Positions 1 through 9,200 of a stretch of 64,000 nt of DNA are shown here, in pieces. Under the pieces are notes generated by a model. It saw only the letters and a list, made by a program, of their open reading frames with translations. It was not told the DNA's origin and ran no database searches. Both the position numbers and the translations under genes were made by a program. Origin of the DNA: Paenibacillus plantarum (GTDB taxonomy: Bacteria > Bacillota > Bacilli > Paenibacillales > NBRC-103111); the NCBI RefSeq assembly GCF_013141695.1, contig NZ_WHNY01000016.1:108972-172971 (forward strand). Reading direction: 5' to 3'. How positions within the stretch are numbered: position 1 is the first letter of the stretch; each line of letters starts with the position of its first letter.

Positions 1-226
1 CGATGAGCAGGAGCACAACGACGGAAACGGAGACAATAAAACTGTTGATCAGAAAATGCGGAAACAAATCCAGGCTGAGTACGGCTTGATAGTTCTCCCA
101 TCCAGCGCCTTCGAATGAATACAGGACAAGATCAATCAGGGGAATGACCCAAACAGCAGCCAATAGGAAGAGCAGAAGATTCATTGTGATCTTCTCCGAA
201 ACTTGCATGCGTCCGAACAATGTCAT
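1..226 (-). CDS. Sugar ABC transporter permease, MalG type (partial)
   Basis: This is the N-terminal part of a second permease; its 3' end lies beyond the left edge. The visible 75 codons give a short polar N-terminus, a first membrane span (about residues 15-36) and the start of the next span, as in MalG/LacG-type inner-membrane subunits. The ATG overlaps the stop codon of the preceding permease in a TAATG junction. AGGAGG lies only 2 nt before that ATG, so a TTG two codons downstream, with an 8-nt spacing, may be the real start. It should form the channel with the upstream MalF-type subunit and receive sugar from the lipoprotein encoded at 2961-4313. The family call rests on context and hydrophobicity because the EAA loop is outside the window. 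Confidence 0.85.
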   Translation of the reverse strand, partial: MTLFGRMQVSEKITMNLLLFLLAAVWVIPLIDLVLYSFEGAGWENYQAVLSLDLFPHFLINSFIVSVSVVVLLLI

Positions 227-1143
227 TACCTCCTAATCCTGTTATAAACGCGCAGCTGGAATGCCGTGTAGCCGAAAGCAATTAACAGCAGAATGACAGA
301 CACCGCACCACTGTATCCCACTTTGTATTTGAGCAGTGACTCCCGAAAAAGGAACGTCGAGATGAGCTCTGTTTCTCCCCCAGGACCGCCTTCTGTCATG
401 ATCCAGATTAAATCGAACACTTTAAGCGCATGAATAATACCCAAAATTAGCAATGTGATATGCGTCCCGCTAAGCATAGGGAAAATAATATATCGGAACT
501 GCTTCAACACACCGGCCCCATCAATCTTGGATGCATCGAATATTTCCTGATCAATATTGAGAAGACTTGTGTAATAAATCAGCATGTAAAAGCCGCTATT
601 GGCGAAAACATAAACAACAGCAATAGCATTTAGAGCAGTAGCAGGCTCGGATAGCCAGGAATGCGCAAAGCTCTCCAAACCGATGTACCTCAATATGGTG
701 TTCAATAAGCCGAAATTCGGTTCATAAATACCGGCAAAGGTGGTTCCGATGGTAACAACAGCAATGATGTGGGGAAGAAAGAAAATCGATTTGAACAGAC
801 TATCAGCAGCCCATACGCCGTTTAACAAGGTAGCCAGCAAGAGCCCAAACGCCATCGAAAGTGGAATGGTCATAACTAGGAAGATCAACGTATTGCCCAA
901 TGCCTGATAGAAATTCGGGTCCTGTAATAAATTTACGTAGTTGCCGAAACCGATAAACACTTTACTTCCAATCCCCGACCATTCGAAAAAACTGATATAC
1001 ACATTATAAAAAATACCGAAAAACGTGAATACCGAGACGAAGATTAGTAATGGCAGCGCAAAAAATAATCCGGCAAAGCGTCCTCGCTTCTTCTTTCTAG
1101 ACCGGACTGTTTCAACATTCTCTTGCGTGTAAACGAGCTCCAC
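226..1143 (-). CDS. Sugar ABC transporter permease, MalF/UgpA type
   Basis: Membrane subunit of a CUT1 carbohydrate importer, about 305 aa. A basic cytoplasmic N-terminus (RKKKRGR) is followed by six predicted membrane spans. The cytoplasmic EAA loop that contacts the ATPase is seen as DASKIDGAG followed by P about 12 residues later. The reading frame opens at a TTG at 1161, but a GTG at 1143 is preceded by AGAGGAGG at a 6-nt spacing and is the better start. It is the third gene of an operon binding protein - GH29 - permease - permease. No ATPase gene is present, so it probably shares a multi-substrate ATPase of the MsmX type (inference from Firmicute CUT1 systems). Confidence 0.9.
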   Translation of the reverse strand: MELVYTQENVETVRSRKKKRGRFAGLFFALPLLIFVSVFTFFGIFYNVYISFFEWSGIGSKVFIGFGNYVNLLQDPNFYQALGNTLIFLVMTIPLSMAFGLLLATLLNGVWAADSLFKSIFFLPHIIAVVTIGTTFAGIYEPNFGLLNTILRYIGLESFAHSWLSEPATALNAIAVVYVFANSGFYMLIYYTSLLNIDQEIFDASKIDGAGVLKQFRYIIFPMLSGTHITLLILGIIHALKVFDLIWIMTEGGPGGETELISTFLFRESLLKYKVGYSGAVSVILLLIAFGYTAFQLRVYNRIRR

Positions 1144-1164
1144 ATTGATCCTCCTCTCCAAGCC

Positions 1165-1212
1165 TCACGGAGGAGGGAACCTCATCTTCTATGAAAAGAG
1201 GTTCCTCCGTGA
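1165..1212 (-). promoter_or_regulatory. Intercistronic hairpin between GH29 and permease genes
   Basis: The arms at 1165-1183 and 1198-1212 pair over 15 positions (TCACGGAGG and AACCTC blocks) with a 4-nt bulge. No U-run follows on the minus strand, so it is not a standard terminator. It sits just before the permease ribosome binding site. It may protect the upstream mRNA from 3' exonucleases or reduce permease expression, as intercistronic hairpins do in other sugar ABC operons; that role is inferred. Confidence 0.6.
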
Positions 1213-1229
1213 ATGGTTGCCATTTCATT

Positions 1230-2942
1230 TTAATGAAACGAAATATAGTCCAGATGTGCAAAATAGTTATTCGAATTCGCGTTCTTCGTATGCTTCACCA
1301 CTACCTTAATTGTATGATTGCCTGGGGCTAAATCTTGCTTGTTGAAGGCCAACACTTTGTTCTGCTGAGATGCTGCATAGGAATCATACGTAGTCTGAAG
1401 CACGCCATCTACATAAATATCAAATTTACCTCCGCCAGCCCCCTTCTGGGTATACAACTTAACACCCGTTCCACTGAATGCGTACTCGGCGTAAGCATCT
1501 TGCGTGGAACTGTAAGAGATCGTACCGTCATAGCTGGCAGCTCGAGAAATATGATTCCAAGTTCCGCTATAGGTAATGGCGGCATTCGTGTCATCCACAA
1601 TCGTATCGGTTTGTGCCTGTGCCGGGCTCACCGAATACTCGAACAAATCCAGATTCACGCCTGTACCGGTGGAGTTCGGATTCTTCGTGCCGGTCACCAC
1701 CATTTTGATCGTATGCGTCGTGTTCGCCAAAGACGTCGTTTCGTAAGCAATAGCATCAAAGACTCCCGACGAAGCATAGGAATCGTACGTTGAGACTTTG
1801 GTACCATCGATATAAATATCGAAGATCCCAGTCGACGAATTTTTCTTCGTAATCAACCTTACGCCTGTGCCCGTAAATGTGTACTCCGCATAAGCTCCGG
1901 CCTGAGAGCTGTTACGATCCGTGCTTTTGAAATAACTCGTATTACTTTGATCCGCCCAAGTGCCGCTATAAGTGACCAGAGGACTCCTGTCATCGGTCTG
2001 CTTCCAGCGCAGAATTTGCCCGATATTATGCATGAGATCAAGCCCAGCTTGCGATATTTTGCCATTCGGCCCAGGCGGAACACTCACTGCGAAAGAGGCA
2101 TAGCGCTTGTTGTAGTAACGCACCTTATTCGCCGTATACGAAGCACTGCTCCATGGAGCAGCCGGTGATTCATTGTTCGTGTAGGACCAATAATCCGTAT
2201 ACAGCGTCCAAGCTTCCTCCCATGGTGTGGCGTTGCCGACCGGAGGATCGCCATTTACCAGCTCCGTCACATGCACATCGGAATCGGCAGCTTTATCATC
2301 GTCATGGAAGAAAACAAGTGTATTCGGCTGTATGGATTTCACATGAGCTTCTAGCTGAGCCGCTTGGGCATTGTTAATCGCTTTCGCATGATCGAACCAG
2401 ATGGCAATGACTTCACCATAATTGGTAAGGAGCTCTGTCAGTTCATTTTTAGCAAAATCCGTGTAGGCGCTGTTACCCATTACGCCATTCGGATAATGGT
2501 ACCTGTCATCCGCATTAAAGTAGATCGCGAACTTCAAGCCGTACTCCGCACAAGCGTCAGCAATCGCTTTTACAACATCCAAATTCGGCGTTGAGCTCGT
2601 CTCAATATCGTATGTCGTGTACGCACTGTCCCAAGCTGCCCAGCCATAGCGGTGTTTGGCCACCGCAATAACATAGTCCATGCCAGCGTCTTTCGCAGCG
2701 GCCACCCACTGATTCGCGTCAAAGTCCGTCGGTGCGAACAGCGTGGAAGGGAAGTTCTGCGGGTTTCCGTCACCACCGGCGGTTCCTGTATACGTATTTA
2801 ATCCATAATGCGGGAAAAAGCCAAATCCCAACTGCACATACTCATCAGGTGTAATTGCTTGCGTGCTCGGCGTGCAAACAGAAACAGATATCACAGATGC
2901 AAGCAGCACACTCCCTACAATGGATAATCCTTTTTTTCTCAT
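1230..2942 (-). CDS. Secreted GH29-like alpha-L-fucosidase with two C-terminal modules
   Basis: Probable extracellular glycoside hydrolase, 570 aa. Residues 1-29 form a signal peptide (MRKKG, hydrophobic core, TQA cut site). The catalytic part (about 33-310) has the GH29 pattern: AKHRYGWAAWDS in place of the usual KHHDGF block, and WFDH around residue 184, where the GH29 nucleophile Asp sits in WFDG. A TTYDIET strand and a GPNG segment also fit. The last 260 residues are two homologous modules of about 125 aa, each with YSGTW, AYAEY.F.GTGV, DIY.DG and YDSYA motifs, resembling a carbohydrate-binding jelly roll. The ATG at 2942 has AAAGGAG 8 nt upstream; an in-frame GTG lies 9 nt further up. 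It lies between the sugar-binding lipoprotein and the permease genes, so product uptake by this transporter is likely. Fucose specificity is unproven. Confidence 0.8.
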   Translation of the reverse strand: MRKKGLSIVGSVLLASVISVSVCTPSTQAITPDEYVQLGFGFFPHYGLNTYTGTAGGDGNPQNFPSTLFAPTDFDANQWVAAAKDAGMDYVIAVAKHRYGWAAWDSAYTTYDIETSSTPNLDVVKAIADACAEYGLKFAIYFNADDRYHYPNGVMGNSAYTDFAKNELTELLTNYGEVIAIWFDHAKAINNAQAAQLEAHVKSIQPNTLVFFHDDDKAADSDVHVTELVNGDPPVGNATPWEEAWTLYTDYWSYTNNESPAAPWSSASYTANKVRYYNKRYASFAVSVPPGPNGKISQAGLDLMHNIGQILRWKQTDDRSPLVTYSGTWADQSNTSYFKSTDRNSSQAGAYAEYTFTGTGVRLITKKNSSTGIFDIYIDGTKVSTYDSYASSGVFDAIAYETTSLANTTHTIKMVVTGTKNPNSTGTGVNLDLFEYSVSPAQAQTDTIVDDTNAAITYSGTWNHISRAASYDGTISYSSTQDAYAEYAFSGTGVKLYTQKGAGGGKFDIYVDGVLQTTYDSYAASQQNKVLAFNKQDLAPGNHTIKVVVKHTKNANSNNYFAHLDYISFH

Positions 2943-2960
2943 TGGGATCACTCCTTTCGG

Positions 2961-4313
2961 TTAGCGTTTCACGGCATCAGATGCCTTCTGCACTTCGGCC
3001 ATCGCCTGCTCTGGTGTTGCGGTTCCACTGGCCACCTTTTGCAAATTAGCGAACAGCGCTTGTTCAATCGAAGCATTATCCAAGAAACGGATTCCTCCAA
3101 CATTATTCGTCAGCGCGTTCAAAATCACATCAACCGACTGCTTCTCGATGTCCGTTTTCAGATTGGCTTTATCCATCGATAACCCTTCTTTCACGGGAAG
3201 GAACTGCAGCGCTTTGCTTAAAATCGTCTGATATTCGCCAGTAGCCATGAACTCAACGAATCTCCAAGCTGCTTCTTTATGCTTCGAATCTTTACTAATA
3301 CCTAGTGGCACATCACCATTGATGAGGACACTTGTTTTTCCGCCAGCAATTGTCGGCATTGGCACAAGACCGAACGTACGATCGCCGATTTTCAGCCCAT
3401 CCTTATTCGCCACATCCGTCATAATCCAAGCACCCACCAGAATCATTGGCAGCTGTCTCTTCTGTTCGTACATATCACGCAAATCCGGATCGAATTTGGT
3501 TGTCAGGTTGCCGTCTTGGAAAATTTTATCCGCGTAAAACTGTTTGAATGCATTCGTCGCCTGGAGGAACACAGGATCTGTAAATTTCGCTTTGCCCGCG
3601 TCAGCTTCGTATAATTTCCCTGGTGCAATTTGATTCACAAGTGTATAAAAGACATCCGTAACCGTCGCGCTTTTCCCACCGGCGAAGCCTAGACGAGGCA
3701 CAATGCCCGGCAATTTGGCATCCTCGAACTTCTTCACGACCTGCTTCAGTTCGTCGTACGTTTTAGGCGGCTCAGCGCCTACTTTCTTGAACAAATCGAC
3801 ATCATAGGAGAGGAACGGTGTTACCGCAACGCCAGTCGGTATCGTTTTGAAATCGTTCTTCTTGGACGATTCCATCGGTGTTGCTTTGAACAACTTCTGC
3901 CAATCCTTCCCGAGTGATTTCTCAGCAAGCGGCGCTAATGGCTCTAGAATCGGTGTATAGTTTTTGATCATCGGCCCGTTAGAGAAAGCCATCACATCCG
4001 GAACCTCTCCACCTTGGATAGCGACTTGAATTTTCTTGTCGTAATCGGCAGATGGCGTGCGCACATAATTCACTTTGATTTTGGGATATTTCTCGTTAAA
4101 AGCTTTAATTAACGGCTGCCATACGTTGTCTTCCGGTGACCAGGACCAGAACGAAATTTCGCCTGTAATCTCTTCAGGCTTCTGCGTGGCAGCTGCCTTC
4201 ACATCCCCCGACGGGGCTGGCGTCGTACTGGCCGTTTGTGATGAGCAAGCAGACAGCACCAACGGAACGGTCAATCCAATGAGTAAATAATTCATAAATC
4301 TCATTCTTTTCAT
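2961..4313 (-). CDS. Sugar-binding lipoprotein of CUT1 ABC transporter
   Basis: Extracellular solute-binding protein family 1, 450 aa. The N-terminus has a lipoprotein signal (basic start, hydrophobic stretch, lipobox LSAC), followed by an Ala/Thr/Pro-rich linker. GEISFWSWSPEDN begins the mature fold, and VNYVRTPSADYDKKIQVAIQGGEVPDV is typical of MalE/UgpB-like proteins when read in parts. The ATG at 4313 is about 11 nt from GGGAG. It is the first gene of the operon that continues into the GH29 enzyme and two permeases, and it is divergent from the ROK regulator. An operator copy lies 28 nt upstream, so repression by the ROK protein is expected. The sugar is unknown; fucose-containing oligosaccharides fit the context. 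Confidence 0.92.
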   Translation of the reverse strand: MKRMRFMNYLLIGLTVPLVLSACSSQTASTTPAPSGDVKAAATQKPEEITGEISFWSWSPEDNVWQPLIKAFNEKYPKIKVNYVRTPSADYDKKIQVAIQGGEVPDVMAFSNGPMIKNYTPILEPLAPLAEKSLGKDWQKLFKATPMESSKKNDFKTIPTGVAVTPFLSYDVDLFKKVGAEPPKTYDELKQVVKKFEDAKLPGIVPRLGFAGGKSATVTDVFYTLVNQIAPGKLYEADAGKAKFTDPVFLQATNAFKQFYADKIFQDGNLTTKFDPDLRDMYEQKRQLPMILVGAWIMTDVANKDGLKIGDRTFGLVPMPTIAGGKTSVLINGDVPLGISKDSKHKEAAWRFVEFMATGEYQTILSKALQFLPVKEGLSMDKANLKTDIEKQSVDVILNALTNNVGGIRFLDNASIEQALFANLQKVASGTATPEQAMAEVQKASDAVKR

Positions 4314-4340
4314 ACAACAAAACACTCCCTTTTAAACATA

Positions 4341-4363
4341 TTTAGTATACACGTAATACCAAG
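4341..4363. promoter_or_regulatory. ROK operator copy 1 (imperfect)
   Basis: TTTAGTATA, a 5-nt spacer, then AATACCAAG. The left arm is identical to copy 2 at 4516 and the right arm is degenerate. It lies downstream of the predicted start of minus-strand transcription and just before the binding-protein gene, a roadblock position. Confidence 0.6.
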
Positions 4364-4388
4364 TAATCAACTGGGATTAGTTGTTTTC

Positions 4389-4417
4389 AATGTAATGTCT
4401 GTAGGGCAATCTGTCAA
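4389..4417 (-). promoter_or_regulatory. Sigma-A-type promoter of the ABC/GH29 operon
   Basis: On the minus strand a perfect -35 TTGACA (4417-4412) is followed by 17 nt and a -10 TACATT (4394-4389). Transcription would start near 4382 and read through operator copy 1 into the binding-protein gene. Confidence 0.6.
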
Positions 4418-4491
4418 TAATTAGTTTTATTTTGTGTGAAAAGAAATGATATCGAAGCTAAACCACCCCTAAAATCACCTCAGATTTATTG

Positions 4492-4505
4492 ATTAAGCGC
4501 TTACA
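4492..4505. promoter_or_regulatory. cre-like catabolite repression site
   Basis: Read on the minus strand it is TGTAAGCGCTTAAT, which matches the CcpA consensus TGWAANCGNTNWCA at 12 of 14 positions, including the central CG and flanking W/A positions. It lies upstream of both divergent promoters. Carbon catabolite control of this sugar locus is expected by analogy. Confidence 0.55.
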
Positions 4506-4515
4506 TTAATGTATA

Positions 4516-4538
4516 TTTAGTATATACGTTATACTAAA
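4516..4538. promoter_or_regulatory. ROK operator copy 2 (perfect inverted repeat)
   Basis: TTTAGTATA - TACGT - TATACTAAA, a perfect 9-bp inverted repeat with a 5-nt spacer. It is the best copy of a motif found three times between the divergent ROK gene and the ABC operon. Confidence 0.75.
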
Positions 4539-4576
4539 TAATAGCACGATAAATTTACGCGATATCCAAAATATTT

Positions 4577-4605
4577 TTGACATAAAAACTTATTTTGTAT
4601 ATTAT
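4577..4605 (+). promoter_or_regulatory. Sigma-A promoter of the ROK repressor gene
   Basis: TTGACA (4577-4582), 17-nt spacer, TATTAT (4600-4605). Operator copy 3 covers the -10 element, which suggests autorepression. Confidence 0.75.
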
Positions 4606-4615
4606 TCATACTAAT
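4593..4615. promoter_or_regulatory. ROK operator copy 3
   Basis: TTTTGTATA, a 5-nt spacer, then CATACTAAT: the same 9-5-9 layout as copy 2 with one mismatch in the left arm and two in the right. It overlaps the -10 box of the ROK promoter. Confidence 0.6.
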
Positions 4616-4649
4616 TACTACCAACGTAACTAAGTAAGGTTGTGACCCG

Positions 4650-5852
4650 ATGCCATCCATTGGACCCATTGGCAATTTTGATTTAGTAAAGAAAATAAAT
4701 ATGGAACACGCTCTCTCTACGATCCTGCAGTATCGTCCCTTGTCCCGTGCCAAAATTGCTTCGCTCACAGGTCTCAATAAAATGACCGTCTCTAGCTGTG
4801 TGGATCTGTTCGTGCAGAAAGGCTTTGTCGTGGAGTTGGGAACTACCGGTACGTCAAGAGGACGCCCCCCCACTCTGGTCGATCTGAATGAGAAAGCGGG
4901 CATTTGCGTCGGGGTGGATATTGAAATTAATCATTTTACCGTCTTGATTACCGATTTACTAGGGAAAAAGCTAGATAGCAAGGTATTTCCGCTTCAAAGC
5001 AAAGATCCCTTCTTTTTCGTCGAAACGATTTCAAATGTATTGCGAGACATTGTGAAAGACCATGGCAAACGCCAATTAGGCATTGTCGGAGTCGGTATCG
5101 TCATCCCTGGCTATTACAACATCCGAACGGATGTCGTTGATTTCAGCGCCAATCTGCAAGAGTGGAACGATTTCCCTTTGCAGGCCGAGCTCACCAAGAG
5201 AGTCCCGGATACGACTTTCTATATCAATCCAGCTCCTTATGCAGGGGCTATGGGAGAAGTGCATTTCGGTGGGGCCAAATCAGCTGATCATTTGGTTTAT
5301 GTAACGAGTTCATGGGGGTTGTCTGCGGGCGTATACAGCAAGGGCGAATTATTCACCGGATCGACGGGTACTGCGGGGCGGTTAGGACATTCCACCATTC
5401 ATATGAACGGCAAAAAATGCACCTGCGGAAGCAGGGGCTGCTGGGAGATGTACGCCTCCATCAAGGCGCTGTATGAACTGCTTGACACTACGCCTCAGGC
5501 GCTGACATTTGCAGAAATTGTGGAAGGCATCAAGCGCAGCGATTCCCGAATGACCAGTGCTGTGCACGAGCTAGGCCACTACCAGGGCATCGGTCTCGCC
5601 AACGTGATCAATGCCTACAATCCGAAATTCATCTGCATCGGAGGATTGCTAGCGCTGCTCGGTCCGACGCTGATCAATTCCATCTGGAACACGTTGCGTG
5701 AAATGATTCCAGAACGCTTTCTCCTGAATCTGGAGATCTACTGTTCGGATCTGGGCGAACTTGGCATTGCTCACGGCGGCGTCTCAATGGTACTGCGACA
5801 TCTGTCCGGCATGATTATTGAGCATTCGTTGCTGGAGCAGGCGAAAGTGTAG
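4650..5852 (+). CDS. ROK-family transcriptional repressor (NagC/XylR-like)
   Basis: 400 aa. The N-terminal winged helix (about 12-75) includes RAKIASLTGLNKMTVSSCVD, an ordinary ROK helix-turn-helix, then RGRPP. The rest is the sugar-kinase-like ROK fold. A zinc motif CTCGSRGCWE (CxCGxxGCxE) is intact near residue 258, and the glycine-rich C-terminal FICIGG/LGIAHGG segments are present. It is divergent from the ABC/GH29 operon, and three inverted-repeat operators plus a strong promoter lie between them. It probably represses both directions until a sugar or sugar phosphate binds. The ligand cannot be read from the sequence. A hairpin terminator lies 70 nt downstream. Confidence 0.92.
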   Translation: MPSIGPIGNFDLVKKINMEHALSTILQYRPLSRAKIASLTGLNKMTVSSCVDLFVQKGFVVELGTTGTSRGRPPTLVDLNEKAGICVGVDIEINHFTVLITDLLGKKLDSKVFPLQSKDPFFFVETISNVLRDIVKDHGKRQLGIVGVGIVIPGYYNIRTDVVDFSANLQEWNDFPLQAELTKRVPDTTFYINPAPYAGAMGEVHFGGAKSADHLVYVTSSWGLSAGVYSKGELFTGSTGTAGRLGHSTIHMNGKKCTCGSRGCWEMYASIKALYELLDTTPQALTFAEIVEGIKRSDSRMTSAVHELGHYQGIGLANVINAYNPKFICIGGLLALLGPTLINSIWNTLREMIPERFLLNLEIYCSDLGELGIAHGGVSMVLRHLSGMIIEHSLLEQAKV

Positions 5853-6263
5853 GATGTTTGTATTGGGCAAGTGTTGGTTATGAACAAGAAGCAGAGTGAT
5901 AATTATAAAACTCATTGACCAAGGATCCTCTTGAATTCGGCAAAATCCGATAAAAAAGAGGATTCTTTTTTCTGTTCTTTTCGAAACCTAGATAAGCGGA
6001 ATGAATATGGCAGTGTTCCTCTGGGTTAACCCCTCCAATCGCTTGTTTCCATGGATAAGCTGCAATGCCTGGAAGATCCGCTCGTCAGAGAGATTGTAGA
6101 AATGGTTAATTGATTTCCAAGGGGTAACTTTACATTTGAACTCGATTCTTCCTTTTCTTCCAAAATGCACAAATTTACCTTTCTATTAAATTAAGTTCAT
6201 GATATTTTAAAGTAATAATTTAGCAATTTATAGATCATTATTAGATTATTTGGAGGAGAGAAA
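5853..6263. other. Intergenic region without a convincing gene
   Basis: It contains a terminator for the ROK gene (5923-5971) and an AT-rich stretch leading to the GGAGGAG ribosome binding site at 6252-6258 of the SLH gene. A minus-strand open frame at 5988-6170 has no ribosome binding site and no recognisable motif. Nothing else was seen. Confidence 0.6.
5923..5971 (+). terminator. Rho-independent terminator after ROK gene
   Basis: Outer arms ATCCTCTT and AAGAGGAT close a loop that contains a small inner stem (TCGG/CCGA). A run of six T follows at 5966-5971. Confidence 0.7.
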
Positions 6264-9200
6264 GTGGGATATTTCATCAAACGTTTTACATCTCTAATGC
6301 TTGTTTGCGCTTTAATTTGTAGTTTCACAGGAATCGTTCAAGCAGAAGAGCTGCCAAAAAATGCTCTGTCTGACATCAATCAATCTTATGCAAAGGCTGA
6401 AATTGAAGCATTAGTTAATTCTGGCGTACTTGCAGGATATGAAGATGGAACTTTTCAGCCAACCAAGTCGGTGACAAGAGCAGAATTGGCTAAAATTCTC
6501 GTACTGTCTCTTGGTTTGAAAATAAACTCTTCGCAGGAGACTACTCAATCGTTTCAGGATGTAGCATCATCGAGCTGGTACGCCGATTACGTTAAAACAT
6601 TAGTAGCAGCGGGAATTACAGAGGGTACTTCAACAGAAACGTTCTCGCCTAATGCAAATGTGACACGAGAAGAGTTGATTGTCTTTATTGTTCGCGCCCT
6701 TCAATTAGACAAGCTCGCAGCAAATCGGGCTGTGAACAAGGTATTCTCGGATCAAGAGAATATTGCCGATTGGGCGCAAAGTGCTGTTTCATTAGCAGCA
6801 GAGATTCAGTTAGTTCAAGGCATTGAAACGGCAGATCAGGGACTTGTATTTTCGCCAAAAGGGTTAGCAGACCGGCAAGCTATTGCTAGATTAGCATTCG
6901 AACTGCAGGCTCATCATGAGGTATACAAGGATAAAGCTAACAACCTTTCTACTAGTGAAAGTGATGCCCACCCGGGGATTACGAAAATTGAAGTTGTCAG
7001 TAATACGAGTATCACTGTGACATTTGAGAGAAATCTGACTAACTTGAATAAGGATGATTTTGCTTTTGATAAACCATTACTGGTCGTTGAAGCTGCTTAT
7101 CAAACAGGCAGTAAATCCGTCGTTATATTAACGACATCTGCTCAAATTTTGGGTACAGACTATCATTTGTCATTCCGAGGAAAAGCCATTGATCTCGTCG
7201 TAACAGGAGTTGCCGGATTATTTGGAGGCGGTGGCGGTGGTGGTGGTGGTGGTTCAACGATCGCACAACAATTAGCTAGCGGTAAGGAGATTGACTCTGT
7301 AATCGTTAGCCAATCAGGCACTTACGGGCCTAGTTCTGGAACCACAACAGTAAAGAACTTGGTACTTGATCCAGGTACACAAGGTGAAATTACATTAAAG
7401 AACATTCACGCTGATCATCTTGAGGTGAAGTCAGGTGCTGTGAATTCTGTCAAATTAACGAATTCATCGGTTAGTTTACTAGTCGTTAATGCTATTAATA
7501 ACAATGGTCAAATGGTTCGAATTGTTGTGTTAGACGGCGCGGTAATTACGAACACAGAAGTACTTTCACAAGTTATTCTTGAATCTGCAACAACGAGCGG
7601 AACATTAGGCAACATAACAATCAAACCCGCAGCAGGTGGGAAGAACATTGCTTTTAGAGGGAATTTGAATGGCAATATCTTGAATGAAGCGTCAAATTCA
7701 CATCTTCAAATTGAACCGCCGACTACTGGCAATACGCAGCCTACCGTCATCCATTCTATTCATTATGCTGACGGTATCACTAATGGCGTATTAAACGTTG
7801 GAAAAGATGTAGATATACAATCGATCGTTTCGGTTACACCAATTACATTTCAAGGCGATATTGATACTGTGTTGAAACTACTAGATCAGTATCCGATTGG
7901 ACAAGTGGACAATACGCTGAAGACGAAAGCCATTGAAGAAGCCAAAAAAGCCATGGAAAAGGCAATAAATAGTTCGATGACTGGTAGTTCAGATCAGAAT
8001 ACGCTGTTTGATCAAGCAGATAAAGCGATAACGAACGCTAAGGCGCTGGGAGTTACTGATTCAGAGTTAAACCAATCCAATTATAATATTGTAAAATATT
8101 ATTTTAATGCAACTCAATTACTGTTAAACAGTGTAGAAATTCAATACAAGCCTGGTGACAACGCGTTATCTGTTACTCAAATGCCTATTTTTCCTACTTC
8201 TATGGATCCGAGTGTAGCTTACATATGGAAGTCTGATCGAACCGATCTCATATCACCTTGGAGTTTTAATCGCCCAGCAGCAGGCGAAGGAGATGCCGAA
8301 GTCCATCTAACACTTACGCTATTCAGTGGTCCATCTTCCGCTACTAAGACTGTTACAATTCGAATAAAAGAATATAACTCTAAGGTAGAGGCAGGTCAGA
8401 GTGTTCGATCGGATCTAATTCTTATCAAATTTGATCATCCTGTTGTCAATTCGAAGGTATCGGACTTTTCTTTCGATAAAGGGGTACAAGTAACGAACGT
8501 TACGCAATACCCGTACCTGAAGGAATTTGCACTTTTAACGATTACCGGACAAGTTAGTGGCGAAACTTATCAACTGCAGTACTTGAATAAAAACATTGTT
8601 ACACTTACTGGAAATACGGTTAACAAGTGCACTGAAACAAGTTGTGAGATTCCACATTATTACTACCCGGCCTCTAATCTTATACCGTTACCAGGAGTAA
8701 TGATTCCTGGTAGAATCATCGGAGACACTAGAGAATATACGTCAAACGGGTATACGGGTATTCAGAATGCCCTAGTAAAATTAGTGGGAACGAATCAAAC
8801 TACACATACGGATCTTAATGGTCATTTTCAATTTGATCAGGTTGATCCGGGTATCCCCTATACGATTGAGGTTATAAAAGAAGGGTATTCTACTGCATCT
8901 ACAGCACAATTCACATTGGCTTCTGGAGAGCCTTATTTTGCAGGTATGTTGATTATGCATACAAAGCCAAAGCAAGTAACTGATTTTAAAACACAGCTTG
9001 TTAAAAGCAATGCTATATTCTTTCTATGGTTTCCGCAGTCATATGACGGCAGCATCGTCGAGTATGTTATTTATAAAAATGGGGTTGAAGTTCAAAGAAC
9101 CGAAGGCGTTGGCTCAACCATAGGTAACTTGCAACCAGGAACTAGCTATACATTTAGTATTAAAGCGTGTAATGATGTGGGCTGTTCCGAACCTGTTGAT

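Noticed and set aside
5988..6170. Minus-strand open frame of 60 codons after the ROK gene
   Set aside because: GTG start without ribosome binding site, no known motif, and no conserved-looking composition.
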